Assembly: GCA_001602415.1 (NCBI GenBank) | Contig: CP012155.1 | Span: forward strand, 2,598,223 to 2,662,222 | DNA length: 64,000 nt | DNA from: Bacteroidetes bacterium UKL13-3 | GTDB taxonomy: Bacteria; Bacteroidota; Bacteroidia; UKL13-3 | Direction: 5' to 3' | Shown here: positions 59,729-64,000 of the stretch, piece after piece | How positions within the stretch are numbered: position 1 is the first letter of the stretch | Layout: every line of letters starts with the position of its first letter | The notes under the pieces: model-generated | Seen by the model: only the letters and a program-made list of their open reading frames with translations | What the model was told of the DNA's origin: nothing | Databases searched by the model: none | Program-made: the position numbers and the translations under genes

Positions 59729-60724
59729 ATGAAGGTAAAACTTGCTGTAAAAAGCAGCATCTATATATACATATTAGCATTACTCCATAGTGTAGGGGAA
59801 CTGCGGGCGCAAGATCCTCAGTTTTCGCAATACTATGCTAATCCTATATATACAAACCCTGCGTTTGCCGGAGGTTCGTATGTTGGTCGAGCGGTTCTTA
59901 ATTATCGTAGCCAATGGCCAAGTATTTCGGGTACTTTCCGAACTTTTTCTGCATCGTATGATGAACATTATGATGCCATCAATGGTGGAATAGGATTTAT
60001 TGCAACAGCAGATGAAGCCGGTGTTGGAACCCTCCAAACCTATTCTTTTAGCGGAATGTACGCCTACCAAATTAGCCTCACAAAAGATATTACCATGCGA
60101 CTAGGCATTGAGGGAGGAGTATTTCAAAAAACAATTGATTTCGGCAAACTCACTTTTGCCGACCAAATACGTAAGCAACAAGGTATTTATAAAGCTACAG
60201 ACGAGGAACCATTGAACAACGTTATATTTTATCCGAATTTTTCAGCTGGTGGTGTTGTGTATTCTAATAATTTTTATGGCGGTTTTGCCATTCACAACTT
60301 AACAACGCCTAATCAAGGGTTCTACAAATCATCAGCAAGCAAAATCCCGATGAGATATACTGCTCATGGAGGATTGGTATTGCCTGTTAAACCCCACAGA
60401 GATCCAAAAAAAGCTTCATATCTCTACCCCAATGTGCTTTATATGCAGCAGGGTAGTACACGTCAGTTAAATTTGGGCTTATATTACAACGAAGGTCCAT
60501 TGGTGTTTGGTTCTTATTTCAGGCAAACCAAAGAAAACCCTGATGCATTTATCTTTTTGCTAGGTATCAGAACACCAAAACTTAAAATTGGCTTCTCGTA
60601 CGATGCCACCATTTCCCAGGCACGTCCCGGTGCCAGGCAATCATATGAGGTTTCTTTATCTTTTGAATTGAAGAAAAAAGTTCGCAGCAAGAAAGTTCGG
60701 AGCATCAGATGTCCTGAATTTTAA
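59729..60724 (+). CDS. PorP/SprF family type IX secretion membrane protein
   Basis: This 331-residue outer-membrane beta-barrel protein of the PorP/SprF family assists in secretion or anchoring of specific T9SS cargo. The N-terminus has a signal-like segment and the family hallmark AQDPQFSQYYANPIYTNPAFAGG right after it. The barrel then includes YRSQWPSISGTFRTFSASYDEHY and FSGMYAYQISLTKDITMRLGIEGG. It ends in VRSIRCPEF; the paralogue downstream ends in MRCPEF. It sits at the por/gld locus rather than beside a large adhesin gene as many sprF genes do. Confidence 0.92.
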   Translation: MKVKLAVKSSIYIYILALLHSVGELRAQDPQFSQYYANPIYTNPAFAGGSYVGRAVLNYRSQWPSISGTFRTFSASYDEHYDAINGGIGFIATADEAGVGTLQTYSFSGMYAYQISLTKDITMRLGIEGGVFQKTIDFGKLTFADQIRKQQGIYKATDEEPLNNVIFYPNFSAGGVVYSNNFYGGFAIHNLTTPNQGFYKSSASKIPMRYTAHGGLVLPVKPHRDPKKASYLYPNVLYMQQGSTRQLNLGLYYNEGPLVFGSYFRQTKENPDAFIFLLGIRTPKLKIGFSYDATISQARPGARQSYEVSLSFELKKKVRSKKVRSIRCPEF

Positions 60725-60748
60725 TTTTTTATTTACATTTGTATCAGT

Positions 60749-61750
60749 ATGTGTAAAATAAGAAAAACGCTGTTAAACTCGATTTTATGGTTTTTTATCC
60801 CATTAACAGCTTGGAGTCAGGATCCTCAGTTTTCTCAGTTTTATGCTAATCCACTCTATACAAATCCTGCCTTTTCGGGAGCTGCCAATAATATACGGAT
60901 AACACTCATCGGTCGCGATCAATACACTGCCATCAACAATAACTACCAAACAGTTGGAACAAGCATTGATGCGCAAGTAAACAAAATAAGTGGCGGGTTG
61001 GGTGCAATGGCTACTATGGATGTTGCCGGAGATGGAAAATTAACCACAACAACCTTTAGCGGTATTTATGCGTATAGCGTAAATCTTACCAAAAAGATAA
61101 CCATGCGAGCAGGAATTCAGGCTTCCTATTACCAGCGAACCTACGATTTCAACAAATACCGATTTGGAGATCAGATAGACGACCAATATGGATTTGTGCT
61201 GCCTACCAACGAAGTTAGAGGCCTTCAACAAATTGGTTTGTTAAATTTTAGCAGCGGCCTCCTCCTATACAGTAATAGGTTATTTGGAGGAGTTGCCATT
61301 CACAATTTAACAGAACCCAATCAGTCGTTTTACTCTCCCGACAGCAGTGCTGATGAGTTTAAACTACCAAGGCGATACACATTGCACACAGGAGCAAATA
61401 TTCCGGTAACACAATCACGCTATGAAGACCAACGGGTAATCATTTCTCCCAATATTCTCTATATGCAACAGCGCAACTTTAATCAGTTGAACTTAGGTTT
61501 TTACGTTAAAAAAGAAGCCTTAACAGCCGGAATGTGGTTTAGACAAACATCTCAAAATACAGATGCCTTTATTTTCCTTGTTGGACTCAAACTCCCGCAG
61601 TTCAGGATTGGTTACAGCTACGACATTACCGTATCGGGAGCACGCACTGCAACCCAAGGTTCACATGAAGTTTCGATGGCTTTTGAGATAAAACCCGTGA
61701 AAAAATCGAGTAAAAAAGTGGTTAAAGCAATGCGCTGTCCTGAATTTTAG
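60749..61750 (+). CDS. PorP/SprF family type IX secretion membrane protein, second copy
   Basis: This 333-residue paralogue of the preceding protein has the same layout: DPQFSQFYANPLYTNPAFSGA after the signal peptide, GIYAYSVNLTKKITMRAGIQASYYQRTYDF, and C-terminal AMRCPEF. The gap is 24 bp. TACATTTG at 60734-60741 looks like a -7 element only 8 bp before the ATG, so a near-leaderless transcript is possible besides read-through from the first copy. The copies have diverged well beyond recent duplication, suggesting different cargo or partners. Confidence 0.92.
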   Translation: MCKIRKTLLNSILWFFIPLTAWSQDPQFSQFYANPLYTNPAFSGAANNIRITLIGRDQYTAINNNYQTVGTSIDAQVNKISGGLGAMATMDVAGDGKLTTTTFSGIYAYSVNLTKKITMRAGIQASYYQRTYDFNKYRFGDQIDDQYGFVLPTNEVRGLQQIGLLNFSSGLLLYSNRLFGGVAIHNLTEPNQSFYSPDSSADEFKLPRRYTLHTGANIPVTQSRYEDQRVIISPNILYMQQRNFNQLNLGFYVKKEALTAGMWFRQTSQNTDAFIFLVGLKLPQFRIGYSYDITVSGARTATQGSHEVSMAFEIKPVKKSSKKVVKAMRCPEF

Positions 61751-61757
61751 GTTGGAA

Positions 61758-61792
61758 TTTGGAATATATTGTGCATTTTTACGTTATATTTG
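61758..61792 (+). promoter_or_regulatory. Promoter of gldJ
   Basis: TTTG at 61758-61761 and TATATTTG at 61785-61792, spaced 23 bases, match the Bacteroidota consensus. Transcription would start near 61800, about 17 bases before the ATG. Confidence 0.7.
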
Positions 61793-61816
61793 AAAAATTA
61801 ATAAAAAGCTAACTAT

Positions 61817-63253
61817 ATGAAGCACGCTTCAAAATTGATTCTTTTAGCAGTGTTTGCCCAGGCAATCGTTATTTCTTCTTGTGGAAACAAGAATTCATCT
61901 GTAACAGGATGGAAGTATAACGATGCGAAATGGGGCGGATTTGAAAAAGCTAAATTCAAAGATCAGGAAACCGGTCCGGGATTGATATTCATAGAAGGTG
62001 GTTCTGCTACCATCGGACAAGCCGAACAGGATCTTTTGTACGATCGGAATAACTTCAAACGCAGGGTTTCTGTTCCAAGTTTTTACATGGATGAAACTGA
62101 AGTTTCAAACTTCCATTACACTGAATACCTGTATTGGTTATCTCGTGTATATGTGAGCAATCCTATCATTTACACTGCTGCATTGCCAGATACATTGGTA
62201 TGGAGAGATAAATTATCATACAACGAACCATACGTATTGTATTACCTACGTCATCCTGCCTACAGAGATTACCCTGTTGTTGGTGTGAGTTGGTTACAAG
62301 CTAAAGCATACGCTGAATGGCGCACTGATCGTGTAAACGAAATGATTTTAGCACGCGAAGGCTTTATCGATATGGATGTTACCAAAACAGTTGACGATAA
62401 CAACTTTAATACCGAAGCTTATTTATTGGGATTGTATACTCCAACCATCAAAAAACAATTGAAAGATTATGCACCAAACGGAAGTAAACGCAATGTAAAA
62501 ATGGAAGATGGTATTTTATTACCAGAGTACCGTTTGCCAACCGAAACTGAGTGGGAATATGCAGCATACGGATACTACTCCCCTTCATACAACGAAAATA
62601 TTGACGTTAGAAGGATTTATCCTTGGGATGGTTTAACCTTACGAAGAAACGACACCGAGAAAAATCGTGGTTTAATGTATGCCAACTATCAGCGTGGTAG
62701 AGGTGACGTTGCTGGTGTAGCAGGTAAATTAAATGATGGAGCTTTTTACACAACATTCGTAAAACCTAAAGATATGCTTCCAAATGATTTTGGATTGTAT
62801 CACATGGCAGGTAATGTAAGTGAATGGACAATGGATGTTTACCGCCCGTTATCTTCCGAAGATATGACAGACGTAAATCCTTTTAGGGGTAATGTTTACA
62901 AAACCAAAGTTACCGATGCTGATGGTATTGTTTCTGAAAAAGATAGTTTAGGAAGAATTCCTTACCGTGAGGTAAAAGAAGAAGAAAACATCAAACGCAG
63001 AAACTACAAAAAAGCGAACAATATTGGCTATAAAGATGAGTTAACATATGCTGAACTTGATCAACAATACGAATACAGCGTTTCATCGCTAATTGATAAC
63101 AAAGCACGTGTATATAAAGGTGGTTCTTGGAGAGACCGCGCATACTGGTTACACCCGGGAACACGCAGGTATTTGGATGAAGAATTATCGACTGCAACTA
63201 TTGGTTTCCGTTGTGTAATGGACCGTGTTGGAGATCCGAGAAAAAAGAAATAA
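61817..63253 (+). CDS. gldJ: Gliding motility/T9SS lipoprotein GldJ
   Basis: This 478-residue lipoprotein has a signal peptide with the lipobox ending at Cys22 (AIVISSC). It contains an FGE/SUMF1-type domain: GLIFIEGGSATIGQAEQD, SFYMDETEVSNFHYTEYLYW, HPAYRDYPVVGVSWLQAKAYAEWR, RLPTETEWEYAAYGY, GLYHMAGNVSEWTMDVY, and C-terminal RVYKGGSWRDRAYWLHPGTRR. GldJ is required for T9SS function and gliding and stabilises GldK. I prefer GldJ to GldK because of the EQDLLYDRNNFKRRVSV segment and the porU/porV/murF neighbourhood. It may serve secretion without visible gliding. Confidence 0.88.
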   Translation: MKHASKLILLAVFAQAIVISSCGNKNSSVTGWKYNDAKWGGFEKAKFKDQETGPGLIFIEGGSATIGQAEQDLLYDRNNFKRRVSVPSFYMDETEVSNFHYTEYLYWLSRVYVSNPIIYTAALPDTLVWRDKLSYNEPYVLYYLRHPAYRDYPVVGVSWLQAKAYAEWRTDRVNEMILAREGFIDMDVTKTVDDNNFNTEAYLLGLYTPTIKKQLKDYAPNGSKRNVKMEDGILLPEYRLPTETEWEYAAYGYYSPSYNENIDVRRIYPWDGLTLRRNDTEKNRGLMYANYQRGRGDVAGVAGKLNDGAFYTTFVKPKDMLPNDFGLYHMAGNVSEWTMDVYRPLSSEDMTDVNPFRGNVYKTKVTDADGIVSEKDSLGRIPYREVKEEENIKRRNYKKANNIGYKDELTYAELDQQYEYSVSSLIDNKARVYKGGSWRDRAYWLHPGTRRYLDEELSTATIGFRCVMDRVGDPRKKK

Positions 63254-63271
63254 GAATTCACTAATACGCAT

Positions 63272-63306
63272 AAAAAAAGCTCTGATAAACCAGAGCTTTT
63301 TTTTTG
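63272..63306. terminator. Bidirectional terminator between gldJ and nadC
   Basis: AAAAAAGCTCTG, a short loop and CAGAGCTTTTTT form a stem flanked by A and T runs, so it can end transcription of both converging genes. Confidence 0.92.
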
Positions 63307-63325
63307 CGTATTAGTCAACACTATT

Positions 63326-64000
63326 TTACACTGCTCTCATACTTAAATCCAAACTTTTAACCGAGTGCGTTAATGCGCCCGATGAAATAAAATCAACACC
63401 CGTTTCGGCATAACCCCTAAGTGTTTCCAATGTTATCCCACCCGAAGCTTCCGTTTCAAATCGTCCATCAATCATCTTAACTGCCTCATGCAACATGGGT
63501 ACTGAGAAATTATCCAACATAATGCGATTCACCCCACCAATACTAAGCACCTCATTTACTTCATTAAAACTCCGTGTTTCAATCTCTATTTTTAAGTTAA
63601 GGTTGTTTTCCTGCAAATAATGCTTGGTACGGCTTAAAGCCTGAGCAATTCCACCTGCAAAATCAATATGATTGTCTTTAATCAAAATCATATCATACAA
63701 ACCAATACGATGATTGGCTCCTCCTCCATTTTTAACGGCCCATTTTTCCAATAAGCGCATACCTGGGGTTGTTTTACGTGTATCCAAAATCTGTGTATGC
63801 AATCCGTGCAATACCTTAACATAACGATTGGTTTGGGTGGAAACACCGCTCAATCGCTGCACAAAATTTAATACGGTTCGTTCGGCAGTTAACATGCTAA
63901 TGGTGCTCCCTTCTATTTCCATCACCACATCACCAGCTTTTACAGCATCACCATCTTGTTTCAGCAATTTTACTGTAAGTTGGCTATCCACCTTTTTAAA
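63326..64000 (-). CDS. nadC: Nicotinate-nucleotide pyrophosphorylase (partial, 5' end outside window)
   Basis: NadC converts quinolinate and PRPP to nicotinate mononucleotide in NAD synthesis. The visible 225 codons contain ERTVLNFVQRLSGVSTQTNRYV, LDTRKTTPGMRLLEKWAVKNGGG, NHRIGLYDMILIKDNHID, IEIETRSFNEVNEVL and EASGGITLETLRGYAETGVDFIS, all typical. The frame stays open through base 64000 (FKKVDSQL...), and the usual protein is about 280 residues, so the first 50-60 are missing. It converges on gldJ across a shared terminator. Confidence 0.95.
   Translation of the reverse strand, partial: FKKVDSQLTVKLLKQDGDAVKAGDVVMEIEGSTISMLTAERTVLNFVQRLSGVSTQTNRYVKVLHGLHTQILDTRKTTPGMRLLEKWAVKNGGGANHRIGLYDMILIKDNHIDFAGGIAQALSRTKHYLQENNLNLKIEIETRSFNEVNEVLSIGGVNRIMLDNFSVPMLHEAVKMIDGRFETEASGGITLETLRGYAETGVDFISSGALTHSVKSLDLSMRAV

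Noticed and set aside
1-64000. rRNA, tRNA, riboswitches or a replication origin
   Set aside because: I looked for tRNA cloverleaf ends, rRNA core sequences and DnaA-box clusters while reading and saw none. A tRNA or Rfam scan would be needed to exclude short or divergent ones.

Overview
The window is AT-rich chromosomal DNA from a member of the Bacteroidota, probably an environmental lineage with a type IX secretion system (T9SS). The evidence is a PorU/PorV/GldJ/PorP cluster, very large exported proteins with T9SS C-terminal sorting domains, and promoters of the TTTG / TAnnTTTG form. I cannot assign a genus.

Region 1 (1-26,100) is an accessory, defence-rich island. It is an array of four large gene cassettes separated by about 135-bp imperfect palindromes that behave like integron attC sites. 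Sites A (split by an IS), B, C and D, plus a half-site E, have different outer arms that keep their pairing. The last nine bases of each site are the exact reverse complement of the first nine of the next site, across 2.5-12 kb, at all four junctions. This is what insertion of circular cassettes at a G|TT point leaves behind. Cassette 1 (2.0-8.1 kb) is a type II restriction-modification (RM) operon: a cytosine methyltransferase with an integrase-type arm DNA-binding domain at its N-terminus, a DGxxR-motif protein, a HEPN-like protein and an MvaI/BcnI-family nuclease. Cassette 2 (8.1-20.5 kb) is a type I RM operon: a half-size S subunit, hsdM, dinD, hsdS, a GxxExxY protein, a phosphoesterase, an AlbA/ATPase regulator, a possibly broken small gene, hsdR and a YgjP-like peptidase. 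Cassette 3 (20.5-23.2 kb) is an MBOAT acyltransferase with a membrane-anchored SGNH-like partner. Cassette 4 (23.2-25.7 kb) is a type II RM pair, a Dcm-like methyltransferase with a PLD (NgoFVII-like) nuclease. Each of the three RM cassettes also carries, at both ends, a second family of 63-69-bp hairpins whose arms covary. At the right edge lies the C-terminal remnant of a tyrosine recombinase with an internal stop, so the array looks stranded without its integrase. An IS1182-like element interrupts site A.

Region 2 (26.3-43.0 kb) is one enormous gene (about 16.6 kb, leftward) for a modular T9SS-secreted adhesin-like protein. A single TAA codon splits it into two open frames.

Region 3 (43.2-50.1 kb) is ordinary chromosome: anmK, a TrpF-like barrel without the usual catalytic residues, a tandem array of a 115-bp repeat, an exonuclease/GIY-YIG fusion, folE and queD, an ECF-like sigma factor and an exported protein of unknown function.

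Region 4 (50.1-64.0 kb) holds an FG-GAP T9SS substrate, murF, ispF, and the T9SS/gliding genes porV, porU, two porP/sprF paralogues and gldJ, ending in a nadC gene cut by the window edge. PorV and PorU process and anchor cargo with sorting domains like those on the two large exported proteins in this window.
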